Notes under the pieces: model-generated
Told to the model about the DNA's origin: nothing
What the model saw: the letters and a program-made list of their open reading frames with translations, nothing else
Database searches by the model: none
In this document: one piece after another, positions 1 through 12,179 of the stretch
Position numbering within the stretch: position 1 is the first letter of the stretch
How the letters are laid out: each line of letters opens with the position of its first letter
Assembly: GCA_034440575.1 (NCBI GenBank)
Contig: JAOTOL010001325.1
Location: 541,001-605,000, forward strand
Origin: Imbricaverruca yamaguchii
Taxonomy: Eukaryota; Arthropoda; Thecostraca; Neoverrucidae
Reading direction: 5' to 3'
DNA length: 64,000 nt
Made by a program: the position numbers and the translations under genes

Positions 1-893
1 TTATGATAAAGCGACAATTCACACGCCATCGTGTTTGTCTCATCGAGAGGCGTTCAACAATATATGGCATGACCTGGCTAGGCCAAGTCTCAAATTTGGC
101 TTCAAGTCAAGGTCACCCGTTGACCTTGGTATTTCATGTTGTATATCGTTGAAAGCGTCTTCACGAGACAAACACAATGGCGATAATTCCACGCCTGTAT
201 CGTTACTCTGTGAAAAGTTATCAGCAAAAGCGCGTTGCTGACGTCAGGTGACCTTGTAGGGACCACTAAGCAAAAATGTGAACTGGATCATCAATACTAG
301 TGCAGGGTGACATGATCTTGGGAAAATTGGCCCATTCCTCTGAAAAATAACAATTTTTTATATTCCCCGTAGGCTTATGATGGGGAGAAGCAGAAATAAC
401 CCGACCTTAGGTCACTGATACCAAAATACCGAAATAGCAGAATTCTAGTCCCTAGTGGCCTCATGACATACTATGAGTTTTAAATCAATCGATTGCTTAT
501 TCTGTGAGTGACGCTACTTCGAATACTGAGTTCACTTGACGTGACCTGGAGCCGTGACCCGAGATGACCTGGGGTAAACAAAATCAGAAGAGTTGCGCAA
601 AATATTAGGTATGAGGCGGGCACAAAAATGGTGGCCCTCCATGCCGCTGTTTTGCGGTCGTTTCGGAAAAACTTTGCCTAGACCTCCCAAAATGTGAGTT
701 TGAGGTGAGGTCACTTGACATGACCCTGTGACCTGACTTTATAAGGCTCCGACACCAAAATTTGACAGAATGTGTGGGAAATGATGGAGGGAAAAGGTGT
801 TAAGTTTGGCAACGCTGCGCGCCGCCGTTTTTCCGTTATCGCGAAAATCCCGGAGTGGCGGCCGATTTTGCCCCCCTCCCAGTGGGGCGCGGG
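1..893. mobile_element. Right part of a TTAA-type miniature element (diverged)
   Basis: The right end reads GGGGCGCGGG followed by TTAA (894-897), the same terminus as the MITEs at 13849-14624 and 26119-26963. The interior is rich in AGGTCA/TGACCT half-sites, as in those elements. The left end is not visible and may lie outside the window. No transposase is encoded. The assignment to a piggyBac-like group rests only on the TTAA and the terminal G run. Confidence 0.4.
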
Positions 894-3573
894 TTAAAAT
901 GTTTATAGTGGCCTGTTTGATGGAATCATGCCCATGGAATGAGGGTATAAATTTCTGAGTAAAAACAGGATAAGTTCAGCACTTATTTGTATTTTCTGAC
1001 ACCCCTTAACCAGGGTCGGATCCAAGGAGGGCGCGCCCCCACCCCTTAGGCCTCCAAGGGGGTCTTGAAAGTGCTGCCCTGGATATCACTTTCCACCCCT
1101 TCCCTCCAGGAAAGAGAGGTTCGTCCAGGTGCTGCGCCTAAAATCATCGCTTCCCACTCGCCTACCCCCCCCTGAAGGAGAGGTTGGCCATCATAATTTG
1201 CAAACAGCATTCGTCGAGGGACACATCTGAGCCAGCCAGAGAGCCCAGTGAGTGGGCCCTTTTGGAGCTGAACTTGGGCCTTTTTGGGAGCTACGCACTC
1301 CCCCCCCCAGATCATTCCTGGCGGCGTGCCTGAAATGGTGGGCCCCCTGTACTGCAGTGGGCCCCATCCCTGATTGACCCCTGCAGCTTGAACCCCCCGT
1401 CCCGAAGAGCGATATCCAGTCCTGCCCACAGCCGACAGTTTGACCTCCCCGAAACGAAATCCTGTGCGCGCACCTGCCTCAGATAGCCTCTGGTGACCTC
1501 TAAAGTAAATGATTTTGTATCATAATTATGTCCTTGAATCGGAAACGTTGTTCATTTCAACGATATTTTACATTCCAAGGCAACAAAAAACTTTCTATGC
1601 TTCGCTCTAGTCTATAAAAAAAGGATTGGTCAATCGGTATTCTATGCTATTTGCAACCAGCAAGCCTATTAGGGTGCATTGAATGTTTTTGTGTGCATAC
1701 TGCCTGGATATGAATTAAACCCTTTTCAGCCCAGCATATCGGTATAATATAGGAATACAAAAACAGGTCAGGCTGGTTTAGTTCTGCTAAAGAATTCCAC
1801 TTAATGACCTCCAGCGTGGCTGCGGTGAGTAGTGCTTTGCCAGTTCTAAGAAAAATACATGCTATTGGTATCGTGTTATTTCGCGGAAACATTTCATACG
1901 TTCGTGAAACATATAACTGCATGGATCGGGCTGTCCTGTGGCGCTAGTTTCATTGGTATATAATGCCAAGTATGCGAGCTGTAGCGAAAAAAGGTGTGGT
2001 ACAAACTTAAGAAACGCCCTGTATATGATGTAGATAAATTGATAATATTTTCCTCATACTGCTGGGGATCTACCAATTGCATTAAACCCATGGAAATTGG
2101 CAGTAACATTATGTCAACAAATGCTCTTTGATCGTGCCATTTTAGATTCATACACTTTCATTTTACTTCTGAGACAACTGAGGGGGACAGGGTTGCATGA
2201 TTCTGGTACAGTAGCATGCGCATATTAAAAAAAAATCACCCGCAGAAATCGCATTCTAAGCCATTTTGTTTTCAATTACCTCCTGATATGAACGTTACGT
2301 TTCCGAATATATCGTGTTCCACACTTTTCCTTGCATGTTACTGTTAATTCTTTTATGAAAAATCTTTTGCGAATTGTGGTCTTCCTTTCCACCCTGGGCT
2401 GCTGCATCGTCCGTTTGCAGGTATTGAACAAGGGAGCGGTTTTAACACGTGATCCTATGGTGGCCAGCCCATAAGCTCTAACATCGACGGACAAAACTGT
2501 GAATGTCTGCTGAAATGACATTGGCCCTTTTCATCTCACAATCCACAGATAAACATTTATGTTTATACGTAATTCAGATTTTCAGTTTCCAGCACCCAAC
2601 TGGCCGCGATAAATAATGCACAAACGCTGCGATTTTCGATCCGATTTCTAATACCGGCCGTTTGTCAGATTGCCAAGTATATTTGACTCCCCACTCTGCC
2701 CAAGTTATGTTAACAATCGCCCATCCCGAGGCATTGAGCGAGGTCACATGAACGCCAGCCCTCCTACCTACCAGCCCTACCCCTACGCCAGCCCCCCCCC
2801 ATTGCCCACCTTTTCTACTGACGCTGCTCTTGTGTGTATGGTTGCACAGTTCGACAACACAGTCTTACCTTGGTGAGTGTCAACACAGTCTTACGAAAAT
2901 GAGGCTTGGTGTACCGTGGCGCCGAGCGCAGCCTCCCTTGCGCTGTCGTAGCTCGATAAACCAGCAAACCAACGGCCGAGTTAGTGACAATTGGGTCGAA
3001 ATTCATGAAGTTTTATAATGCTGCTCATAGACCGCGGGGTGGTTGATGTTGCAGAAACTAATTTTACATCATCAAACGTTTCTCTGTGTATTCTTCGTGA
3101 AAAATGTCGCTATTATGCTTCTTTCGGCAGATATTCACGGATTTTTGCACGCTGGCGCGCGCGTGGCTTGCTTTAGTCTAGTTGACTCATTTTAACTATG
3201 GAGTTCTTCGCACGTTTTACATAGACTAAGCAATTGATATCAACGTGATGCTGCTGTTTTGTTAACGTCAGAAGCAGCCTACGTGTTCTATCCCAATGAT
3301 ACTACTTGCAGATGATGAGATGACGGATTTTGCCAAAAAATACAGCGTTTATTTTCAGGTTTTGAGGGTATATAATGCCTTCCTTCGTGAACGAGCAAAT
3401 ATGGTAGGTAGTTCGTTCCGAAATAAAATATGTTTATTTGTTGATCATAGACTGCGCAATGCGCTTTGAGAACCCGCAGAAGAATGGATTATCTAATGGA
3501 GCAATCTAGCATGAGTTCATTTCCATATTTTTATCTCCAAACCGTTTAATTCCTCTTGTTTTTGTTTTTACAG
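894..3573. other. Intergenic DNA, no gene recognised
   Basis: I see no protein with recognisable motifs and no RNA gene. The minus-strand open frame at 1046-1429 is a composition effect in a C-rich patch. The rest is AT-rich with short open frames only. Confidence 0.5.
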
Positions 3574-3866
3574 ATTCATGTTTCCATGCTCGGCTGGCGG
3601 TGCTGCAGGACCTGTATTCCGTGCTCTCAAAGGCAAGCAAGAGTCTCCAAAACCTGTAGCATCTGCCATAGGAACGCCAAGAAAAGTACCAGGCTATGGT
3701 CGAGGACTTCGGACCGAAACGGAGAAGACTCGAGAAACATCGCAGTGGTCCCACTCTGAGGACATCACTGGACATCCAAAGTGTCCTGGACGAAGGGGAC
3801 AGCGAGGAAATGGTGGAATCCTGGCCCAGCTATTCAAAATACGCCTCGAATCTTCAAGAACACCAG
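3574..3866 (+). pseudogene. hAT-derived transposase-like pseudogene, upstream exon
   Basis: An exon is framed by a good acceptor (TTTGTTTTTACAG to 3573) and a donor CAG/GTGAAT at 3867. In the frame with codons starting at 3576 it reads a coherent helical protein that includes LQDLYSVLSKASKSLQ and, near the end, SEEMVESWPSYSKY. Two in-frame TAG stops at 3657-3659 and 3669-3671 break it. The exon ends in phase 0, which fits the next exon at 4260. Similar N-terminal regions occur in hAT-derived host proteins, but that is from memory of the family and not a search. The paired stops make it non-functional as read. Confidence 0.5.
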
Positions 3867-4259
3867 GTGAATAAAAAAGCGTCGTGCTTAGAAGTGATAA
3901 GATACTGATGAACAGTGACCAAGAAAAAGACTAACAAATTAAGTGGTCGTGAAATTATTTTCAACCTTCTTTTTTGTTATATGGACAATTTACCTGTGTT
4001 TCCATAATTCAGTCTGCTGTACTACAGCAGAATATAAAACTGTTTTTGGCACAGAAGACTGTTTCGTATAGCAATTCATGATGAGCTCTCGAATTGGTAA
4101 AGTACTAATTCGCCAATGAGAATTGTATTCATTCCGTGTACGATATTGCAATTTACATAATAATATATCGTTTCAATTTTTCGTGGTCTTTATTTGATCA
4201 GAAACATTTAGTGTGTTGAGTGTTGGACGAGGCTACACAGAGATGTTAACTTTTGACAG

Positions 4260-4873
4260 GTCAAGGAAATCTCCACATTCACCCGAGCTCTCGAATACCA
4301 CTGCGCCAGTCGGGAGCACGGTGTGGATGCTAGAGGGCAGACGCGGGGCTGCAACAACCTGCAGCTGAAGGAGAACATGCAGCACATCAGGCAAGCAGCG
4401 GATCTCCAGCAGATGCAAAACTCGCCCACATCATCCGTCGTCGCAGAGGTAGCACATGCGTTGGCTATTCTACAACGGGAGTCATTGATTCCCAAAGATC
4501 CCATCCCATCGGAGTCAATCGAAGCCACTTTCCGTGCGCTGAAACGCCTGAACACTGGATTCAACCAGAAGTTGTTCAAGGACCTATGGTGCCAAAAAGA
4601 CCCGCTGTTCATGCCATACCTCTCGATCGTGGTGAGGTTGTGGCTAATTTGCCCAGCGGAAAGCGTTGAAGAGAGTATGACATCTGCAGTAAAAAATGTG
4701 TTTGGCATGACCTCATCGCGGGTACTGAGCCACAAAAACGCCGAAAAACAGCTAGCTAGAAACAGCTAGCTAGGAACGGACCAAGCGTGCCACATGCGGA
4801 CTGGCTGATCGGGGCTGTGTTAAAGAAACACCCTCACCTGGACAACTTCGTGCGCGCTACTCTGTCTCAATAG
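4260..4873 (+). pseudogene. hAT-derived pseudogene, C-terminal exon with dimerisation domain
   Basis: The acceptor TTAACTTTTGACAG ends at 4259 and the exon opens in phase 0, matching the upstream exon. The protein has a Gln-rich helical stretch (LQLKENMQHIRQAADLQQMQ). It then has a segment resembling the hAT C-terminal dimerisation region (PYLSIVVRLWLICPAESVEES, then RVLSHKNAEKQLA). The frame is broken at the end by a 14-bp tandem duplication (4746-4759 and 4760-4773) that forces an early stop at 4769. In the shifted frame the sequence continues as PHADWLIGAVLKKHPHLDNF and closes with TAG at 4871-4873. It is probably a decayed domesticated or hAT-element gene. Confidence 0.5.
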
Positions 4874-6230
4874 GTAGAGGGGAAGTGATCGCCCGTCACA
4901 AGCGAGATAAGTGTGGAAAATCGTACATCTTTTCTGACTAAAATGAGTAGAAACTACACACAGCGTTGTTTCTTGTTACGGTTATGATTAACTGTAAATA
5001 TTGTTTAACATACTGGTTTATACCAACTATGAGGTACTCACTGAAAGCACATACCTCTTTGGATTGTTAATTTATGTTGTCTTGCTACATTAGGGCCGAT
5101 CTTGTGGAATGCCATTGATGCCGTTTAGTTTTTTTACGCTGGCGAGAAAACTTCGCCGCATATGCAGCATACTTGGTGGGCACACATACGTATCCAGTTG
5201 TTGTACTTAAGATTGACCTGCGTGTTGGTGAGCGAACATGTTTTTTTCCGGTGTTTCTCGTGTTTACAAACTTGATTGCAGTCAAGGATGTGTTAAATAA
5301 TATACCTATTTTGATGTAATATTTGGTTGGACAATAACAACGCCGAATTGCCGGAAAGGAAATTGGCTCCAAGATATTCTGTATAAAGGTAATCGACGCA
5401 ATTTGTTATAGGTCCAGGAAATCACAACCTTTTCGAGCTATCATTACCCACTTTGGGTTAGGCCAACCTCGTGATTACCCCGTATCAAATTCAGAATGCC
5501 TCATAGCCAAAGTTCATTTTCAAGGTTGAGAACGTGTAGTATTTCCTGCCGATATATGTGCACAGGTTTTTGGCAAATGTACACAGTACTTTCCATACTC
5601 GGGGTTTGACGAAACCCCGCTATAACCCCACCCCCACCCCTCTCCACAGGCTGGCGCATTACCCCAGGTTGGGAACCCCTGTTCCGGGTCACGTAGCATA
5701 ATGCTATCGTTTGCACAAAAGGTGACAACCACCAAGCCTATTCCGGATTTGGACGACAACCACGAAACCATTTTTTTAAGCCCTGCTTGTCAGCACTAGC
5801 ATATTCGTGAGCTGTACGCACATGCCGTTGTTCATACTTCGTGTAGACGAAGTTTCCTGTATCTTCGGAGTGGTCAAAGCACATCTAAGTACATTGCAAT
5901 GCTCGGGTGAGACCGCCGGTAATTGCAATAATCACACATATTGGCGTTGGATCCTATTGGCTACACCGTGCAAAACGCTGCCACTGTGCCGACTGGCACA
6001 GGACAGCGTATTGCAGCGTAGCAGCACAACTATCGAAATGTAAATACCGTCCGACACACAACTATCGTGATATCAGAATTACGTATCTTCCCGCCTGTAG
6101 GTCCGGCATGTCCCTAGCGTGTTTGCTCAGTGCAACTTATCAGCGTGGACCTTGCCGGACTGGACCAGCCCCGCCGCTCACACCACGTCACTCACCGATA
6201 GTCAGCCAAACCGACGCACGTACGGCGGTG
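4874..6230. other. Intergenic DNA, no gene recognised
   Basis: Mostly AT-rich. The longest open frame is 5085-5372 on the minus strand, a basic 95-residue protein with no motif I recognise. There is no splice structure or neighbour support for it. Confidence 0.45.
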
Positions 6231-6295
6231 TCGTGTCGTGTCGTGTCGTGTCGTGTCGTGTCGTGTCGTGTCGTGTCGTGCCGTGTCGTGCCGTG
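6231..6295. repeat. (TCGTG)n microsatellite
   Basis: A five-base unit is repeated about 13 times, with two late TCGTG to CCGTG changes. It creates the runs of CRVVS residues seen in translation, which are not a protein signal. Confidence 0.95.
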
Positions 6296-7918
6296 AGAAC
6301 GCCGGGTATACCTGGCGACTGAGAATCACTTCCTATTATAGCTAGGATTGTCGCAGTTCACGGAATAAAACAAATCGAGAAACTAGCTCAGCTAGCCACA
6401 TTCCTACTCGTATCGGTTCACGTGACAGACATGGTGAGGCGGAGTATATTCGCATCCGCCAACGCCAGACAGCATTGCTGACAACAGCGTATGACATCTC
6501 GAGGCGATGAGTGGCACGGTCATTTCTCCCGCCACCACCACGTCAGCCGCCCCTGACAGACATGACTTCTCCACCAGCGTTTTTCAGCCGTGCCCACAGG
6601 AACCACACGGCTGAAAAGAAGGAGTCGATACCATCGCACGCCAAAGTAGCGAAAATAGCCACATTCTGGCCACGCTTCAATACACTGCTGGCACCGAGGC
6701 ACAGCTGCATTAACCTAATTACTGTTGCCGCCACGGCTCGGTGAAACAATTCGCCAGCCGCGCTAAGATCAGCTGGTGGTGTTGGCATGGCGGCGGCGCG
6801 ACATTGTAAGCGAATTGCAAAAAAATTGTTCATTTGGTTGTGTATTTATGAAAATAATCGAGAAGCTGAAGGGGTTTGAGCCAGGGTGCAAAAGCAAACG
6901 AGTGAGTCAGCCCACGCTAGTTCACACACAATTATGAATCATTGTTGGCAGGCTAGAAAAAGAGGGACCTAAATGATCCCAAGAAGTTCATATAAGCATG
7001 TGCAAATCAACATTAGGAAACCACAATCAGAACGTTTCGACTGCGCTGGGTGATAATAAAAAGATAGCGAATTGGATCGTTTCCGTTCGGAAAAAAATCG
7101 CTCTACAAGCGTTAGATTCGGCCGCAACGTGCCGGTTCACTATGCACTTCGGCCAAGCGCCGCATAACACCAGCCGTCATTAAGCTAGATGTGCGAAATA
7201 ATTGCGCTCCGCTTACGTTCCGTTGCCACAATTTGTCAGTGTGAACCGACTTCCAGAAGTCGACAACAAGAGAGCACATCTGCCGCCAGGTGTCAAGGTG
7301 GGAGGACGTCCGCCGGAGCTCCAGGTTTCCAGATAAGTCGTTGCAGAACAGGGCAGTACTCTAGTCTAAGCTGTAGATAGGTGTTTAGCAATTACTTCTG
7401 TGATTATATTTCATTAGTTTTTATCTTATAAGCATTTTCGTAGCACGCAAACTATACTATATTAACCTAGCGACGCCGCAGTGCGCCATCTTTGTGTGCG
7501 CCAAGGCTAGGCCTCGTGGGTTTCGGCGTGTTCTCGACGTTTCGATTTCTGTAGTAGGAGATATTACAAGTGTGTAGATTTCATAAGTACCTTAGACAAC
7601 ATTCATACTATCCTAACATACTTTATTTGTTTTTTGGTGTGCATAGTGTGTTTGGTGTTGAAGTTTAAGATAGTTTAATTAGTAGTAAGTTGGGGTATTC
7701 ATAAGTGCTGCATGACTGTTCATTTTTCTGTCTAGCCATAAGTGATATCAAAAGGAATATTCATATAGTTGTCTACTTGTGTGGAAGACAATTAGATTCG
7801 ACATCTTGTTTATTTATTTAATTTAAATAAAAAAAATTGTTTAATAGTTTCTGCTTTTCTTGAGGTACTTGAGGAGTTAATTTGAATTTAAATCTAGGCA
7901 TACGCTGCAGCGTTTAGG
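6296..7918. other. Intergenic DNA; right part may be LINE 5-prime UTR
   Basis: No gene is recognised. The LINE ORF1 begins at 7919 and its 5-prime untranslated region must lie to the left, but I cannot place its start. The stretch 7380-7880 is AT-rich. Confidence 0.4.
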
Positions 7919-8866
7919 ATGGTTTCGACCAGGATGTAGGCACCAGAGGAAGAAATTAGGACCCTTAAGGCAGAGGTTTCCAAGCTCAAGACTGCCCTTG
8001 TTGCACAGGGTAGGCAAGATAAAGCAACAAGGGGTCACTCCGTAGCAGGGACATCATATGCCCAGGTGGTCGCAGGCCACCAGGTAGCTGAGGCTTCCCC
8101 TACTGCGGAGGTGGCTGGGATATCTCGAGAGGGGAGTGTTAATAGTGAACAGAGTAGGGGTAGTTCTGGTAGGTCACAGGAGGGGAAGTGGAATGAGGTC
8201 AGGGGGTGGAGGATTTGGAGACGCGAACCTAAGGAAAGGGTCAGTGAGTGGCAGGTGGCAGGTGGTAGGAGCGGGAGGAAGTCTAGCCGACCGGCCCAGC
8301 GGGCAGGCATATTAACAACAAATATGTTCCAGGCATTGGATGACTGCCCCCAGGATAGTAGTAGTAAGGAGTCAGTGCTGGTCATAGGAGACTTTCGTGT
8401 GCGACATTTAGAGCGGGCATTTTGTAAAGGTAGGAGGGACAGGAGGTGCATCACCAGGCCTGGTGCCAAGGTGAAGGACCTGGTACCTGCGGTGGCACAG
8501 GTCACCAGTGATCACCAGTTTAATACAGTCATAGTGCATGTAGGGGTAAATAACATAGGTCATACTAGGAGTGAGGAGCTTCTGCGGGAGTACAGGACCC
8601 TTCTGGCCACCCTGAAAGGTACCAATAGAGTCATTGTAACAGCAATTTTGCCTAGGGCTAGAGCCTCCCCTGAGTGGAGCTCTAGGGCACTAGCAGCTAA
8701 TGCCAGGGTAGGAAAGCTCTGCCATGAGCTAGGTTTTACATTTGTAGACGAGTGGAGCAGGTTTTATGCATCGTGGGACCTCTATCAGAGGGATGGCCTG
8801 CACTTTTCTGAGAAGGGGGTCCAAGTGTTAGGCAAAGTATACGAGCATGTCCTTCAGGGAAACTAG
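7919..8866 (+). pseudogene. CR1-like LINE ORF1, SGNH-esterase-like, broken
   Basis: About 315 codons from ATG at 7919 to TAG at 8864-8866, interrupted by an in-frame TAG at 7937-7939; the longest intact piece starts at 8066. The N-terminus has a short coiled-coil-like stretch (EEEIRTLKAEVSKLKTAL), followed by a low-complexity Ser/Gly/Arg linker. The C-terminal half (from about 8378) is an SGNH-hydrolase-like domain. It has block I VLVIGDFRVRHL, a GVNNI block, and the final block DGLHFSEKG with the Asp and His of the catalytic pair. The nucleophile position of block I (normally GDS) is Phe (GAC TTT), so the enzyme would be dead. In CR1-type LINEs this ORF1 protein is thought to bind RNA and/or act as an esterase. 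Confidence 0.85.
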
Positions 8867-9049
8867 GAAATGGGGTGGGGAGGGATGAAATTGCATTGCG
8901 AACTCAGGAATATTCCAATAGTGTCAGCCAAGGCAATATAACCTCAAAGTCTGCAAATAGGGACAGCAGCAACTCAAGGGGACACAGTGATAGTTCATCT
9001 AGTGAAAAAAACTCAATATTAAAAAGCCAAAGGGGGTTATGGACCATTT

Positions 9050-9371
9050 GTTAAGTGTATGATGTTTAATGCTCAGAGTATCCGTTCCAAATTTGATGAG
9101 TTCCAAGGTTTCCAAGGTTCCAAAGTTCCACAGAGCAGACTTTGACGGCATGAGAGCGGCTTTAAGTGTCATCAGATGGGAAGAAGAATTCTCCAATTTA
9201 AATGCCTGTGAAATGTGGGAAAAGTTCAAATCTTACTTGAAGGAAACTCAGATTAGACATGTCCCCCAAAAGCAAAGACGTAAAAGAAGGGTAGGAAAGC
9301 CAGCATGGCTTACACCAGACTTGATAAAAGCAATTAAGGCTAAGAAAACTGCATTTAGAGTTTTTTTTTAA
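9050..9371 (+). pseudogene. CR1-like LINE ORF2, N-terminal remnant with endonuclease deletion
   Basis: The frame entered at about 9050 gives VKCMMFNAQSIRSKFDEF, the typical start of the APE-type endonuclease domain of CR1 ORF2. After about 9106 the reading jumps to another frame (FHRADFDGMRAALSVIRWEE), which belongs after the endonuclease core. So roughly 200 residues with the catalytic residues are missing. The junction is a run of short GTTCCAAGG-like repeats, consistent with a slippage-type deletion. The frame then stops at 9371 after a T run, which separates it from the reverse-transcriptase part. Confidence 0.8.
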
Positions 9372-11121
9372 AGAAGCCTCAAATGTCGTTAATCTAAAGG
9401 CGTATCGAAAAGCTAGAGACACTGTGAAGCAAAAACCCAGAGCAGCAAAGCGAGCAAAAGAACTGGATTTAGCTAGAAACTGTAATGGGGACAGTAAAAA
9501 GTTCTTTAGTTTCTACAAGCTGAGTAAAGTTTCTAGGACAATTGGTCCACTGGAAGTAAACGGGACTACATTGGGTGAGGATAGTGAGATGGTTGAGGAG
9601 CTGAGCAAGCAGTTCAAATCATTGTTTACATTGGAAGATATGACCAATCTGCCGACCGTACACCATAGTTCAGTGACATGGGATCTGACAAATGATGTTG
9701 ATTTCATTGATAGTGATGTTGTTTACAATCATATCAGGAAAATAAAGCCAAACAAGGCAGCAGGACCTGATGAAATTTATGCTAGGGTGTTGCGGGAAAC
9801 TGAAAAGGAACTGGCATTTCCACTTAGTATAATATTTTGTAGATCCGTTTCACAAAATGAAATTCCAACCGATTGGAAAAGGGCAAATGTAGTTCCTATT
9901 TTCAAGAAAGGAGAAAGAGGGAAAGTTGAAAACTATAGGCCAATAAGTCTCACATCCATAGTCTGCAAGGTACTCGAATCAGTTATCAAGGATAGAATAG
10001 TTAGTTATCTGGAAGGTAGCAGATTGATTCAAGATACTCAACATGGGTTTAGAAAAGGACGATCGTGTCTCACAAACCTCTTGTACTTTTTGAACTTCGC
10101 CACAGAACAATTTGATCAGGGAAATCAGGTTGATGTAGCATATCTTGACTTTAGTAAGGCCTTTGATAAGGTACCCCATAAACGGTTAATGATACAGCTT
10201 CAGTCCCATGGTATTGCACGTAGCATCTTAAAATGTATAGAATTGTGGCTTTCAGATAGACAGCAAAGAGTGATGCTAAATGGTGCAAAGTCATCATGTC
10301 AAAATGTTCTTAGTGGAGTCCCCCAGGGGTCAGTACTAGGGCCATTACTGTTCATTATATTTGTAAATAACATTGAAAGTGGCCTAAGCAGTAAAGTTTT
10401 GAAATTTGCGGATGATTTGAAGGTCTTTAGGGCAATAACAGGTCAGGATGAGCATATCTCGCTGCAAAAAGACTTAGACGGACTTGTGAAGTGGTCCGAA
10501 GAATGGCAAATGAAATTTAATTTTAATAAGTGCAAAATCATGCATGTAGGTAAGCAGCATATGAAGGCTCCATACTTGACGGGTGGCCAAGTGCTATCAG
10601 TGACTCAACAGGAGAAGGATTTAGGTGTTATTCTAAACACAAAACTGGGGGCATCAGAACAGACCAAGGAAGCCAGGAAGAAGGCACTGAGAATGCTCGG
10701 GGCAATACATAGGAATGTATCATACAGGAGTGAGGAAGTGATCAAAAAGCTTTACTGTGCATACGGCAGGCCACATTTGGAATACTGCATCCAAGCTTGG
10801 TCTCCTAGCTATGAAAAAGATTGTTGGCTTTTAGAGAGAGTACAAAAGAGGGCTACAAAAATGGTTAATGGCATAAGCAACCTGGCATATGAGGAAAGAT
10901 TGAAGAAATTGAATATGTTTTCACTTAGATATAGAAGGCTGAGAGGAGATCTCATCCAGGTCTTTAAATTTGTCCATGGTCTGGAGAGGGGATACCTTGG
11001 GGAAATGTTTGAATTTAACAGAAATGATGCAACTAGAGGTCATAAATTCAAAATTAAAGTTAACCACAGCAGAACAAGGTTAAGGCAAACTTTCTCCACC
11101 AACAGGGTAGTAGAACACTGA
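9372..11121 (+). pseudogene. CR1-like LINE ORF2, reverse transcriptase part
   Basis: The long open part runs from Met at 9424 for 565 codons. Reverse-transcriptase motifs are in order: NYRPISLTSIVCKVLE (residues 170-185), GFRKGRSC (208-215), the catalytic YLDFSKAFDKVPH (240-252), SGVPQGSVLGPLLF (297-310) and the catalytic FADD (328-331). A thumb and C-terminal region follows with LEYCIQAWSP. It ends at TGA 11119-11121 in a context (VVEH-stop-NQLPENI) where the inverted relative at 13449-13703 has TGG (Trp), so the stop is a mutation. The true frame goes on past 11158. It is separated from the upstream part by a frameshift in a T run at about 9360-9369. The enzyme copies LINE RNA into DNA at the target site. 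Confidence 0.92.
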
Positions 11122-11347
11122 AACCAACTGCCAGAAAACATCGTCAGTAGCAGCACATTGAACATCTTTAAAAACAGCATAGACAATTATTATAAGAATA
11201 GAGGGCTTGCTTTTCAGTATTACAGGGAGGGCTCATTGACAGATTTGGTGGGCAACTTGGTGGTTCAGTGTACAGAGTGCAACCAAGAAGGGCCCTTCTG
11301 GCTCATAGTTGCACTAATCTTTTATGTCTTTATGTCTTTATATCTGA
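11122..11347 (+). pseudogene. CR1-like LINE, 3-prime tail of ORF2 and 3-prime UTR
   Basis: In the ORF2 frame it reads NQLPENIVSSSTLNIFKNSI, the conserved ending of CR1-type ORF2 (the Trp-Asn-x-Leu-Pro motif, with Trp lost to the stop). The element then ends with TTTATGTC repeats. Confidence 0.75.
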
Positions 11348-12179
11348 CTAATCGATATGCCGATGTGAGCTGCTTATGATTTTCATAGAGTGAATGCAAA
11401 GAAAAATATGCGAAAGACTACTCCAGTCCATGTCTGCCACGCTGTCAATTACCCCGTTTTCGACGCAAAATAGGCTCCGGGTGGAGCCCAGATATACTGG
11501 TTCGTACTTACCAGAAAAGTGCTAGTTTTATGGTATTATTATAGTAGGAAGTAGTATTTTAAGAATTAGTAGAAAAGCGAACGAAGGCAATAATGACGAC
11601 GGTGATGCAATTAAGCTTTGCTTTTCATAGCAGTCTCCTACCTATCTCTCCCTGCATCAACCTGACAGTGTTTTCATTCCGATCTCGAGGTCTATAGAAT
11701 GCCCCAATCCTACATTTTGTTCCATTCTTCAGAATGATATCTAACCACAAATATTATACTCTTTGATTATGTACACTATCCTCTATGGAATGGCATTTCA
11801 TTACTTGTCTGACATACAACAAGAATATCCCTCCTACTACCATTCCTTTCCTTTGATAGGCATGCCTGTTGTAGCCTGTCAATTCAAATTCTTACAAGTT
11901 GTCTCCCAAAATCCTTTCTTTCTGAAATTCCTGTGCGGGAGAAAACTGTTTTGTTGGAGGATTTCAACATAGCAGAATTGGGAAACAAAGCTAGATGTCA
12001 ACAAATCAGGAAGAAGGTTCTTCCCTGTGGCTCTTATTAAATATAAATGCTTTATGACTTCATGATCCATGAGTCATTTGTCCTCAGTTGATACCTTTGT
12101 CTCAGTTGATAGTTGCCAAATTTGTTTCTTGCTCAGAAACCACTACTGCCAAGTTCGGTTCTGTGTTCCATACAGTTTG
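11348..12179. other. Intergenic DNA, no gene recognised
   Basis: AT-rich sequence with no open frame beyond about 70 codons and no motif. Confidence 0.5.

Larger units (their letters stand above)
7919..11347 (+). mobile_element. CR1-like LINE retrotransposon, degraded copy
   Basis: Two consecutive reading frames have the CR1 layout: ORF1 with a coiled coil and SGNH-esterase-like domain, then ORF2 with endonuclease remnant and reverse transcriptase. The 3-prime end closes in short repeats of TTTATGTC (about 11318-11347) instead of a poly-A tail, as is usual for CR1-group LINEs. At least five lesions (see the ORF entries) make it inactive. A related inverted 3-prime end lies at 13449-13703. 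Confidence 0.9.

Noticed and set aside
1046..1429. Minus-strand 127-codon gene
   Set aside because: A Gly/Pro/Arg-rich frame in a C-rich patch, without motif or start context.
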